From the NCBI RefSeq assembly GCF_963678635.1, contig NC_087062.1, positions 72,199,345-72,263,344 on the forward strand: a DNA stretch of 64,000 bases. The letters are read 5' to 3'. The notes below the pieces were generated by a model that worked only from the letters and a program-made list of their open reading frames with translations, made no database searches and had not been told where the DNA came from. The translations under genes were made by a program, and so were the position numbers. Shown one piece after another: positions 33,767 through 44,546 of this stretch. Each line of letters opens with the position of its first letter. Positions within the stretch are counted from its first letter, which is position 1. The stretch is from Symsagittifera roscoffensis (Eukaryota > Xenacoelomorpha > Acoela > Convolutidae).

Positions 33767-36572
33767 GTTTGCTGTACTACTTGAATTAATGAAGAATCAA
33801 TCTTACCCTCAGGTTACTATCGCATGTAATACAGTGGAATCACCAATTCTACACCTAATAACTTTTAAAAATTTAAGTTTTGGTTTTCATCAATAAAATT
33901 TGTTTGAAAAACTGATGTCAGAAAATTTAATGTGAGCTCATAAACTGATTTAATGAAAAAGGAGTCCAAAAAACCTTCAAAACGAAATAAACTGAAAGTT
34001 TTCAATTTCACCATTTATTTTGCTTACAAAAACTGAAGTAAAAAATTGAAATAGTTCAAAAATTTGGTTTTTACTAAATAAACATTGAAAGAACAATCGA
34101 CCAATTGAATCATCAAACTACTTTAAACTGTGAGATACATAAGTTTCGAGGAATTTAAAAGTAAAACGAGATTTCAGAATCAAAAAAATTCAATTAGTCG
34201 AAAGGATATATGAAAAACTCATTTGGTGACAACACATCTCAAAACATTAACAAATTATTTCAAACTTTTTTGAGTTCAGTCTAATTTCGAAACTACACAA
34301 TTGTGCATTTAACAATAATAGAAACTTACTTGAACAATCAAAAAGTGAAGAACCAGCTTCAACTCATTTATCCAAATAAATGTATTAAGAAACGGAAAAA
34401 AAATGTGAACAAAAAATCCCGTTGTAGAGCTACTTTTAAACTCAAACAACTGGAAAACATGCTCTTGCTTTTTATCTGAAATAAACATTTAAAAGCATTT
34501 GGCTAGATGAGACACATCATCACAGACACTTTTGATTCTGAACTATTCATCCTTTATGCAGATAATGAAGTGGTTAATCCTATTTGTATAAAGAATAATG
34601 AACTATAGGGACTTTTAAAATTTTTTTCTCATTTGCTGATCTTGTATGTACCTACCATGAAATAATTTGCTCATAATTTTTTGACACTTGCCGAGTGATA
34701 ACTGATCAAAACTTAGTTCTTTTAGCAAAATGTAATTTGAGGACTTGGTTTGATAGTTGGTTACAGAATTTAGTTAGGATACGATGTATTGAAAGAGAAA
34801 CTTGAATCGGGTGAGCTTTGACCAAAAAGAATAGATTTGAGATACGTATTCAATCTAGCAACGATGTAGGTAAACAGCAGAGAGACAGGAGTACTGACTG
34901 AGTTAGGCAGCTGAATGGTAGTGTTACTCGGATGTGCAAAAGTGACTAGTGGAGAGTCCTCTTGCAACTTAAGGCGTTTGTCAGCTGGGGAAGTATTCCT
35001 GAGCACCTGGAGATGACTGGACCCAGACGAGTCTTCGCTGGACGAATCTGCCGGGAGGGGTAAACCACCACTGGGTCAGACAGGTTGCGATTCTCTCGTC
35101 GTCGATCAAGCAGTTCTGGTTGTGAACGCGTAGCCGCTCTTTTGACAGCAATGTGAGTAGCTGAGGCAGGAAGACGTTCACCTAGGTTGTTTTTGCCAAC
35201 TGAAATGTTTTAACGAAAGTTAGGCTTAGGGTGGAAATGATTTTTCCGGTAAACTCTCCCTTTGTCGGTGACATAAGTATGGTCGGTGACCTGAATGATC
35301 TTGAACTTCCTAACTCGATTACGTTCGGATAAAAAAAGTTTTTCAAATTTGCTTGTTTTAGTAGGTTAACGATGTTGCTGAGCAGGAAACTTTTGGGGGT
35401 TGACAGGTGCCCCCGGAGGCGCAGAGTTGGGTCCTCGGTCCCAGAAGCGGAGGATTTTGCGAGTAAGGCCGGTCTTCAGCGAGTGGACGAGGTCCGAGTG
35501 TCGACTCGACAGTTCTTCCAGGACCCATTTACCGCTATCCGCCGGGAAATTCCATTTATATTTCGTCCATTTTTTCGCCGCTCAAACAAGTTCTGCCAAA
35601 GCCTTGTACAGCTCACTGTCCGCTACGTTACCCTCTAAGGAGAACATCTTTCGGAAACGAGGAGAGATCGTAGGGCTAGCACTGCCTCTGGGTATCACCT
35701 TTGCACAATCCCTGCTGTAGACCTGACTGGCGATCTGGTCCGAAGTGAGGAGGTTGCGGTCTGTTCCTTGCGCTGAAGTATCAGTTTGAATAATTTTATG
35801 ACAAGCCTGCGACCATTTGGTTTTCGGTTTGCGACCAATTTATAATTCGAAAGGCAATTTTTTTGAGCACTGAGTGGTTGCTTTTCCGTATATCCTCAAC
35901 AATTAGTAGACTTTAAATTACCAAATTAGGATCGAGCTTTGGGGTTTCTAGTTTTCTTTTTATAAGTTGCATTGAACGCTCAACCAAACCACTACGTCTG
36001 TGGTCTCCAAAGGAGAGAGAATATGTTAAATACCTCTAATAGCACAAAATATGCTTACTAAGTCATTCTTAAACCCAGACCCGTAATCACTCTTAATGTA
36101 CCGAGGTATCCCATGAATACGTGTATGAGAGTCGAGGATTTTTAGAACCTTCTTTGCCCCAGTAGTTTTTGTGATGAAAACAGAGGGAAATTTAGAAAAA
36201 AGATCTACGGCGACTAAGAGAAAGACCTTAGTATTTTGAATATCTAATATAGGGCCTGCGAAATAGAACTGTAATTCCTGATTGGGCCCAGACAGAGTAG
36301 GAAAAGCTTGTGCGGTATGGAAAGTCTTAGCGGGTGTAAGTTTATTACCATACAGCGTGCATTCACGGCACTTCTCGCATAAATCGACAATCTGCCGATT
36401 AAGAAACGGCCACCAGCTGTATTCGAAGTCTGACATCATGGCCTCCTGGCCCAGATGGGCACAGTGCAGTCTAGCAAGAACGGCTTTTCCTAAGGGTTCC
36501 GGAATGGTAAGGCCGGTTGGCACTTAGGAAAAGTGGTTAATCGTCCAAAGTAGTACAGCAAACGAGTAGCCT
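33767..36572 (-). repeat. Tandem segmental duplicate (unit 1) of flank plus 3' third of the LTR element
   Basis: Begins with GTTTGCTGTACTACTT, exactly as unit 2 does at 36573, and stays almost identical to unit 2. It spans about 930 bp of non-element flank (33767-34684), a truncated 3' LTR (34686-34884) and pol sequence to about 36507. About 745 bp of unit 2 (37711-38456) is missing here, joined at shared AGAG. The last 64 bp (36509-36572) differs from unit 2. Confidence 0.9.
34885..36523 (-). pseudogene. Duplicated integrase fragment (unit 1)
   Basis: At 36026-36523 the minus strand reads LARLHCAHLGQEAMMSDFEY and CEKCRECTLYGN, an HHCC zinc-binding domain, then LQFYFAGPILD, in which Tyr replaces the first catalytic Asp (D-F-A-G-P in the family), and YIKSDYGSGFKND with the second Asp. 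To the left, SPLETTDVVVWL then RLRVHNQNCLIDDERIATCL give the C-terminal region in other frames. Stops and frameshifts throughout. It ends at 34885, where the microhomology deletion begins. Confidence 0.85.
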
Positions 36573-36588
36573 GTTTGCTGTACTACTT
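36548..36588. repeat. 16-bp inverted repeat at the duplication junction
   Basis: AAGTAGTACAGCAAAC (36548-36563) and GTTTGCTGTACTACTT (36573-36588) are exact reverse complements around a 9-base loop. The right half is the first 16 bases of unit 2, and the same 16 bases start unit 1 at 33767. Confidence 0.9.
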
Positions 36589-37502
36589 GAATTAATGAAG
36601 AGTCAATCTTACCCTCAGGTTACTATCGCATGTAATACAGTGGAATCACCAATTCTACACCTAATAACTTTTAAAAATTTAAGTTTTGGTTTTCATCAAT
36701 AAAATTTGTTTGAAAAAACTGATGTCAGAAAATTTAATGTGAGCTCATAAACTGATTTAATGAAAAAGGAGTCTAGAAAACCTTCAAAACGAAATAAACT
36801 GAAAGTTTTCAATTTCACCATTTATTTTGCTTACAAAAACTGAAGTAAAAAATTGAAATAGTTCAAAAATTTGGTTTTTACTAAATAAACATTGAAAGAA
36901 CAATCGAATTTGTAAAAAACCAATTGAATCATCAAACTACTTTAAACTGTGAGATACATAAGTTTTGAGGAATTTAAAAGTAAAACGAGATTTCAGAATC
37001 AAAAAAATTCAATTAGTCGAAAGGATATATGAAAAACTCATTTGGTGACAACACATCTCAAAACATTACCATTATTATTTCAAACTTTTTTGAGTTCAGT
37101 CTAATTTCGAAACTACACAATTGTGCATTTAACAATAATGGAAACTTACTTGAACAATCAAAAAGTGAAGAACCAGCTTCAGTTCATTTATCCAAATAAA
37201 TGTATTAAGAAACGGAAAAAAATGTGAACAAAAAAAATCCCGTTGTAGGGCTACTTTTAAACTCAAACAACTGGAAAACATGCTCTTGCTTTTTATCTGA
37301 AATAATCATTTAAAAGCATTTGGCTAGATGAGACCCATAATCACATACACTTTTGATTCTGAACTGTTCATCCTTTATGCAGATAATGAAGTGGTTAATC
37401 CTATTTGTATAAAGAATAATAAACTATAGGGACTTTTAAAATTTTTTTCTCATTTGCTGATCTTGAATATACCTACCATGAAATAATTTGCTCATAATTT
37501 TT
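36573..37502. other. AT-rich flank included in the duplication (unit 2)
   Basis: Adjacent to the 3' LTR and nearly identical to 33767-34684. A 13-bp insertion/deletion (AATTTGTAAAAAA, about 36906) separates the two. No coding potential, and it is not repeated beyond the 5' LTR, so it is not part of the element. Confidence 0.7.
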
Positions 37503-37840
37503 TGACACTTGCTAATTTTTTGAGTGATAACTGATCAAAACTTAGTTCTTTTAGCAAAATGTAATTTGAGGACTTGGTTTGATAGTTGGTTACAGAATTT
37601 AGTTAGGATACGATGTATTGAAAGAGAAACTTGAATCGGGTGAGCTTTGACCGAAAACAATAGATTTGAGATACGTATTCATCTAGCAACGATGTAGGTA
37701 AACAGCAGAGTGACCACGCACAGCGTGGCAATCTTAATAGGCCTCTCAACGGCCTTGATAAAAATTAATGAATCCAGATATGCAGCGTGGTTGCAAGAAG
37801 AACAAGTTATTAGCGAGTAACCTAAGGCCGCCTCATGACA
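37503..37840 (-). repeat. 3' LTR
   Basis: On the minus strand it starts TGTCATGAGG and ends with CAAGTGTCA, TG...CA as expected. It matches 44217-44546 with many substitutions and a 9-base insertion near 37511. A purine run (GCGGGAAA, minus strand) directly upstream at about 37841-37848 can serve as the polypurine tract. Confidence 0.85.
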
Positions 37841-38005
37841 TTTCCCGCGAGAGGAAAAATTTTGGGAATTTGAAACCAAACGTACAACAGGAGTAAATTT
37901 ATCAGAGTTTTAGAGAGTTTTAGCAAAACATTTTCCGGTCCTAGTCACATTTCGCTGAGACATTTGTCAGTTTCGGCGAAGGACTCTGGGGACGCCTCCT
38001 GCACG

Positions 38006-38560
38006 TCAACGTGGGGTCTGTCGCGAATGAGTGGTCTCCACGGGGAGAACGAAACTGAGGGGGCAAAAACCAGGAGACAACTCCTCAGGGGGTCCCTGCA
38101 TAGACGGCTGACTGTCTGAAACCTCTTCAACCAGCTTAACCGAGTGACGCAAAGGGTCACCAAAGAATTTGGTTGGCTTCTTGTTTCGTGAAGACGCCCT
38201 GACAGCCTCTTGATCGTCCACCACTGGTTGCGCTGGGAGAGAAAACGACGGATATGAAGATCGCAACTTCGAGATAGTTTCTTGTGAGGGTCGCAATGGA
38301 GCCTCCGAAGATACGCCATCTGGAGTTTCAAATTCGACTCTGGGATTTGCTGGATCGCTACCAAATAGGTGGGTCGCTACCAGTAGGCGGAGAGACAGGA
38401 GTACTGACTGAGTTAGGCAGCTGAGTGGTGATTGCTGGGTCGCTACCAGTAGGCGGAGAGACAGGAGTACTGACTGAGTTAGGCAGCTGAGTGGTAGTGT
38501 TACTCGGATGTGCAAAAGTGACTAGTGGAGAGTCCTCTTGCAACTTAAGGCGTTGCAACT
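38006..38560 (-). pseudogene. Extreme 3' coding end with internal 66-bp tandem duplication
   Basis: Minus frame contains SSRNKKPTKFFGDPLRHSVKL, a basic tail like that ending many integrases. The segment starting GGGTCGCTACCAGTAGGCGG (plus strand) occurs twice in tandem at 38371 and 38437. The 66-bp period (22 codons) keeps the frame. Unit 1 retains only the right-hand copy's end. Confidence 0.65.
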
Positions 38561-39692
38561 GTCAGCTGGGGAAGTATTCCTGAGCACCTGGAGATGACTG
38601 GACCCACACGAGTCTTCGCTGGACGAATCTGCCGGGAGGGGTAAACCACCATTGGGTCAGACAGGTTGGGATTCTCTCGTCGTCGATCAAGCAGTTCTGG
38701 TTGTGAACGCGTAGCCGCTCTTTTGACAGCAATGTGAGTAGCTGAGGCAGGAAGACGTTCACCTAGGTTGTTTTTGCCAACGGAAATGTTATAACGAAAG
38801 TTAGGCTTAGGGAGGACATGATTTTTCCGGTAAACTCTCCCTTTGTTGGTGACATAAGTATGGTCGGTGACCTGAATGATCTTGAACTTCGCAGTCGTAT
38901 AGAAAGGCTTTCCAGATTGACGATATATAATTTTCCTAAAAATTCTAACTCGATTACGTTCGGATAAAAAAAGTTTTTCAAATTTGCTTGTTTTAGTAGG
39001 ACAACGAGGTTGCTGAGCAGGAAACTTTTGGGGGTTAACAGGTGCCCCCGGAGGCGCAGCGTTGGGTCCTCGGTCCCAGAAGCGGAGGATTTTGCGAGTA
39101 AGGCTGGTCTTCAGCGAGTGGACGAGGTCCGAGTGTCGACTCGACAGTTCTTCCAGGACCCGTTTACCGCTGTCCGCCGGGAGATTCCATTTATATTGCG
39201 TCCATTTTTTTGCCGCTCAAACAAGTTCTGCCAAAGCCTTGTACAGCTCACTGTCCGCTACGTTACCCTCTAAGGAGAACATCATTCGGAAACGAGGAGA
39301 GATCGTAGGGCTAGCACTGCCTCTGGGTATCACCTTTGCACAATCCCTGCTGTAGACCTGACTGGCGATCTGGTCCGAAGTGAGGAGGTTGCGGTCTGTT
39401 CCTTGCGCTGAAGTATCAGTTTGAATAATTTTATGACAAGCCTGCGACTATTCGGTTTTCGGTTTGCGACCAATTTATAATTCGAAAGGCGATTTTTTGA
39501 GCACTGAGTGGTTGCTTTTCCGTATATCCTCAACAATTAGTAGACTTTAATTTAACAAAATTAGGATCGAGCTTTGGGGTTTCTAGTTTTCTTTTTATAA
39601 TTTGCATTGAATGCTCAACCAAACCACTACGTCTGTGGTCTCCAAAGGAGAGAGAATATGTTAAATACCTCTAATAGCACAAAATATGCTTA
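38561..39692 (-). pseudogene. Integrase C-terminal region, frameshifted
   Basis: Successive minus frames read SPTILMSPTKGEFTGK, RLRVHNQNCLIDDERIPTCL and TQWWFTPPGRFVQ, with a TYVT-K-G-x-Y-like segment expected of the integrase C-terminal module. Several frame changes. Near-identical to unit 1. Confidence 0.6.
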
Positions 39693-40874
39693 CTAAGTCA
39701 TTCTTAAACCCAGACCCGTAATCAGTCTTAATGTACCGAGGTATCCCATGAATACGTGTATGAGAGTCGAGGATTTTAGAACCTTCTTTGCCCCAGTAGT
39801 TTTTGTGATGAAAACAGAGGGAAATTTAGAAAAAAGGTCTACGGCGACTAAGAGAAAGACCTTAGTATTTTGAATATCTAATATAGGGCCTGCGAAATAG
39901 AACTGTAATTCCTGATTGGGCCCAGACAGAGTAGGAAAAGCTTGTGCGGTATGGAAAGTCTTAGCGGGTTTAGGGTTATTACCATACAGCGTGCATTCAC
40001 GGCACTTCTCGCATAAATCGACAATCTGCCGATTAAGAAACGGCCACCAGCTGTATTCGAAGTCTGACATCATGGCCTCCTGGCCCAGATGGGCACAGTG
40101 CAGTCTAGCAAGAAAGGCTTTTCCTAAGGGTTCCGGAATGGCATCCTTGTTGTCCACAATCACACTGTCATTGATTCTAACTTGTTGAAGGAAGTCACAT
40201 CTTTGTTGTTGACTATGGCACGCTTCATGGGCCAGGAACCGATCCTCTTCAGTGAGTTCGGCAAGGAGATCAGCTACGAAGAAGCCTGGTAGTCCCACAA
40301 TTTCCTTTTTGCTCCTGGAGAGGATCGGATTGCCCCCATTGACCGCGATAACTCCAATCTCAGCGGCTGTGTTAAGTTTCTCCGATTTAGACAAACTGAA
40401 TAGTCTCATGGCTTCTTGCAACTGACCATGACTTTCTTTGCGGGAATTGGTCCTTGCTGCGACAAAGCGAGTCCTAATGGCCCATTCCAGAGTTCTGGTA
40501 TGCTGGCGGGTTTGGTCAATGCGAGAAATCCGACCCATCTGTCGCGAACGCAACGGAGGGCGAGGTCTTGGCCGTCTGAAGTTCGTTGAGAGCAGTGAAA
40601 AGTCTTCCACAAAAGTCAGTAGGTCGGTTTGTTCCGCCGTCCAGTTAAGTATCTTACTGGGATCGATTGAAGCGTTAGTTTGAGTAGAGTTCGGGTCAGT
40701 AGTATCCGGCGGTTCGTTCATTATCAACGAGTTTGACAAGTTAAGTGAGTTTGAAGTAGTATGATTTAGAGGTAAATTTAGAAAGAGATTGAAGTTGAGA
40801 TTTTTTAGAGAGCATAAATGGTTGACTGTATTTTGCAGATTCAGGTCGGAGACAATGATTTTTGCTGAGCGCAT
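39693..40874 (-). pseudogene. RNase H-integrase linker and integrase zinc/catalytic core
   Basis: Open frame of 393 codons. Residues 1-200 form a polar linker. HCAHLGQEAMM and CEKCRECTLYGN give the HHCC zinc-binding domain (about residues 260-300). LQFYFAGPILD has Tyr in place of the first catalytic Asp, as in the unit 1 copy. A frameshift at about 39778 turns the following IKSD region into RLITGLGLRMT. Integration activity is lost. Confidence 0.85.
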
Positions 40875-41297
40875 TAGGAATACGAGTTTGAATTAGCATA
40901 CTGGGATTTAATTGGCTAATAACGTCTGAGCATAATTCGACGCCCTCTATCGATGACAATTTTGATCGATGCATTTGCATAACACGCTGTGATTGCTCTT
41001 TTTTGTGAGTGTTTATTCTGACGCCCCCTACCAGAGAACGCATTGACGAACACGAATACCGAAGCTGATTTATTAAACCAACACCATTTTGCGGCCGAGG
41101 ACAAAACTTAGACCTTTATTTGAATAGAGCAGAAGAATTACTGAAAAAGACGGCCTTATTGAAGGCCTTGATGGACTTTACAACAAAAAGTTCATCATTT
41201 TGCGAAAGTTGGCTAGGCGAAAATGTGGGGTACCGAGAGAGATAATCAACAAAACCTAAAGTGACCCCAGGGACATGAATAACCTCAAACTAGGAAG

Positions 41298-41690
41298 TTA
41301 TAAACCTATCTGCCCACCTAGAAAGACGAGACTGGTACCATTATTATTGTAGTTTTCATTTAATCCAGAGAAGATTGCTTTATGATCAGTCAGTATTTGA
41401 AAACGATTTCCTAAACGATATGTACGAAAGTGTTTGCACGCCCAAACAATCGCTAACAATTCCAAGTCGTTGGTACTATTCTTTACTTCCGAATTATCTA
41501 GAAAACGCCAGGCAAAAGCGGTTGGCGCCCAAATTCCCGGTTGAACCTCTTGTTCGAGGCAAGCCCCTAGCCCATTTTGGCTAGCGTCACATTTTAGTTT
41601 TGACTGTTTGGAGGAATCCTCGTGAAAATTGCTTGCGATTTTTGTCACCAAGTTGATTATATTTTCAAAGGCCACTTCTTGAGCCTCACC
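41298..41690 (-). pseudogene. RNase H domain
   Basis: KLKCDASQNGLGACLEQ holds the first catalytic Asp (CDAS), NDLELLAIVWACKHFRTY the Glu helix and ILTDHKAIF the next Asp. The frame is separated from RT by a single TGA (41691-41693) in an otherwise continuous ...SFI*GEAQEVAFENI context, so RT and RNase H were one polyprotein. The end is frame-shifted after GLNENYNNN. Confidence 0.85.
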
Positions 41691-42800
41691 TCAAATGAAC
41701 GATTGCTTATTAAAGGCCTTTAGTGACTGTCGAAAACTTACTGTGTTAGTATGCAGATCAGGGACAAAAATCTGCAGGTGACTTAACGTTCCATTAAACG
41801 ATCGTAATTCTTTGAGGGTTTTAGGAGGTTTGAGTGCTTGGATCGCATCGATCTAGGAGAAATTGGGGGAGTAACCTTTTTCATTAATATCATATCCTAG
41901 CCAACTTAGTTGGTTAGTGGAAAACTCACACAGACTGAGTTTCAGCGACCAGCATTTTGCACCAAGTCTCTGCATCAAATTCTCGACCAGTAAATTATGA
42001 CTATGAATATCTCCTTTCGTAACTACCAAAAAATCGTTCAGATAACAAATAACTCCGTCTAAACCTTGTAAAGTGCAATCCATAGCCTTGTGGTACTCGG
42101 CTGGCATATCAGTCACCCCGTAAAACCCGATTTTAAATCTGCACTTCCCAGTAGCATCCCCACACATGATATTGAAATTGCGATGACTACTAGTAAGAGA
42201 TGACAACGGCAATTGACTAAAAGCGTACTTCAAGTCCCTTGATGTGAACCATACCTTACCAGGTACATTTTTAGTGATGATCGGAGCAACTGAGTCAATG
42301 AGTTTGTGAATGTTAGGCATCTGGTTCTTATTTTTCCAAATCTGAGCGTTCATCGGTTTTGGCTTGAGAGCGAGTATGATCGAACTATCCTTCTTAACTG
42401 TTAACACTATGGGCGCGATGAAGTAATCTGTAGTACACTTATCTAGTTTTTTTATGTGACCTTGTTCGACTAATATTTTGATTTCCTTAGCAACTCTGTC
42501 CTGAGTTTGGATCGGGACTTTTCGGCTTTTCACGTGACGAGGGACGAGTGGATACTTGAAGTTTGTGTAGACTTTGTGACCTTTGGATCTACCTAAACGA
42601 TTGAAAACGTGAGCGTAACATTTGGCAAAATACGAACGCCAATGTTCCGATATTGGATCTTGTGATTCACCCTCGAGCTGTAGGACAGGTTCTGCTTTGA
42701 ATTGGTTTGTTACCACACCTAGTTTCTTGTGCAGATCCAGACCCAGAAGGTTCCGCGTTTGTTTTCTGAAATGAGGAAGAAAGCATCCTCCATTTTCCAC
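41691..42800 (-). pseudogene. Reverse transcriptase domain with YLND in place of Y-x-DD
   Basis: The open frame 41853-42800 (315 codons) carries the RT fingers and palm: FIAPIVLTVKKDSSIILALK, KVWFTSRDLKYAFSQLPL (first catalytic Asp present) and GVICYLNDFLVVTKG. The catalytic box should be Y-(L/V)-D-D. Its first Asp codon GAC is AAC (Asn), one transition. LSWLGYDINEKGYSP marks the end of the palm. The connection to RNase H (41691-41850) is in another frame. Confidence 0.9.
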
Positions 42801-43160
42801 CCGTTGGAAGAAATCGGTATTCTTAACGAGCCAAGAAGACGGATGGGGCGTTTGTTGTAATCGACATACAAAGAATCAATGGGATGTCTCGTGATATCGC
42901 AAAATCTGATAGAAGGATTACGTTGTAGTAAGAGAAGTTTTGTTGGGGAACGAAGCTGGACTTCCCGTGTCGACTGTCGAGTATAAAAAACTAGGACCTG
43001 ACTTCTAGGTTTACCTCCGTGAGATTTGAGGGTCTCGATACTATTTATCCTAGCCGCACTCTCTAGCTGTAACACGCTATATTCTGGTTCGCTATCATAT
43101 TTAACGTCAATAAAGTTGCAATCTACAGCGGAAACCGAAGCTTTCTCATCTGTTTGTAGC
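42720..43160 (-). pseudogene. Protease region, frameshifted
   Basis: The piece 42719-43075 is open for 118 codons. In a +1 frame near 42985 the minus strand reads VILDSRHGKSSFVP where a retropepsin has LDSG, so the Gly after Asp-Ser is Arg. The fold is otherwise unclear. Assignment rests on position between gag and RT. Confidence 0.55.
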
Positions 43161-43171
43161 TGGTGTACCCT

Positions 43172-44027
43172 TCATTTGGATGAATTACAACACTTAGCAA
43201 TCTGCCCACGTTTCTCACAGAGATTAAGCGTGACTTCCCGAGCTGGGCAAGATTTTCGGTGATCGAGACTGAAGGGATTTCCACAGAAATAGCATGGTAT
43301 GTGTACTTGGTTACCTTGGATGTTTTGACGATTAGTTCGATTTTGAGGATAATTACTTTTACTTCGAGACGACTGGATTGAGAAAGTTGTTTCTTGCTCG
43401 AAACTAATAGTTTTGGAGAATTGGTTGTGAGGAGGTAACTTTTGGAATTGAGCGGATGTGCTAGCCACCTTTTCACATTCCAACGCAAGTTTGAAAAGGT
43501 TGTCCAAATCGGTTTTAGCCTTGATTAGCTGCTGCTGGACATCTACGTCGCGAATCCGTTCAACGAAGAGATCTTTAAGTGTTTCCCTCTCCTGAGCTTT
43601 TGGCCAATTACACAGAGCAATTTGAGCGCTAAGTCGAGCGTAAAAAGAGGAGAAATTGTCGTTTTCGAGCATAAAAATAGTGTTATAGGGTTTACTACGT
43701 TCGGCAGTGTAATCCTGTTCCATTTTAAACAGCGTTTGACAGTTGGTGTGAAAAACTCGAAAAGAAGTCGTACTAATGTCAGTGTGAGGGAACGAGTCTG
43801 CAAAACGCCTTTTGCCTTCAGTTCCCAACGAGAAGAATAAGCGGGATTTTAAACGAGCCTCCGACTCGTGATAAAACCAATTCTGGCTGATTCTGGGGCT
43901 TTTTCTGCTGCGTTCCACATTCAACTCGCTTACCCTTCGAATCGCCGCCTGATATCGAAGGACTCGTGCATTCGCCTCTGCGGCATCTTCTTCTGTGACG
44001 ACTGCTTCTCGTTTCGGAGGGGGTCAT
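43172..44027 (-). pseudogene. gag with CCHC zinc knuckle
   Basis: Open frame 43172-43924 (250 codons). The central part (FSSFYARLSAQIALCNWPKA) and ETLKDLFVERIRDVDVQQQL are typical of retrotransposon capsid. CYFCGNPFSLDHRKSC is a C-x2-C-x7-H-x3-C knuckle variant. A second knuckle is damaged (CEKRGQIAKCC, Arg for Cys and no His). A different frame starts at 44027 (MTPSETRSSRHRRRCR) and overlaps, so the true start is uncertain. Confidence 0.75.
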
Positions 44028-44198
44028 CGATTATCTCTCCGGATTCTGGGAGAAGGTCGTGAGGGTTTATGTTGTCCTTCAAACCCACAGCTAGGAAGAA
44101 TTGACCTATCCAGCATTCCCAGAGGAACGGCGGGTTAACAGATGGTTTGGCTCAAAAGGGAAGGATACCGAGCAAGTCAGTCCTGTCTTCATTCACAG

Positions 44199-44216
44199 GA
44201 ACTGCTGGTTGTGCCA
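44199..44216 (-). promoter_or_regulatory. Primer-binding site
   Basis: Directly inside the 5' LTR the minus strand reads TGGCACAACCAGCAGTTC. The TGG pairs with tRNA 3' CCA. The tRNA is not identified. Confidence 0.7.
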
Positions 44217-44546
44217 TGACAATTGCCGAGTGATAAATGATCAAAACTTGGTTCTTTTAGTAAAATGTAAATTGAAGACTTGGTTTGATGGTTGGTTCTA
44301 AAAATTAGTTTAGATATGATGTATCGAAAGAGAGTTTTGAATTGGTTAAGCTTTGACTGAAAAGAATAGATTTGAGATAATTATACATCAAGCAACGATG
44401 TAGGTAAACAACAGAGTGACCACGCACAACGTGGTATTCTGAATAGGCCTCTCAACGGCCTTGATAAACCTTAATGAATCCAGACCTGCAGCGTCGCTGC
44501 AAGAAGAACAAGTTATAAGCGAGGCACCGAAGGTCGCCTCATGACA
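44217..44546 (-). repeat. 5' LTR
   Basis: 330 bp, minus-strand TGTCATGAGG...AATTGTCA. The right part holds consecutive small hairpins CCACG/CGTGG, AGGCC/GGCCT and TGCAGCG/CGCTGCA. The first two are kept in the 3' LTR. A TATA-like or poly(A) signal is not assignable with certainty. Confidence 0.85.

Larger units (their letters stand above)
37503..44546 (-). mobile_element. LTR retrotransposon, about 7.0 kb, complete structure but inactivated
   Basis: Minus-strand element bounded by LTRs at 44217-44546 (5') and 37503-37840 (3'), with a TGG-starting primer-binding site and the order gag, protease, RT, RNase H, integrase of the Ty3/gypsy type. The LTRs are clearly diverged, and RT and integrase have lost catalytic residues, so the copy is old and dead. 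No convincing 5-bp target duplication is seen. It is a source of the 33.8-36.5 kb duplicate. Confidence 0.9.
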
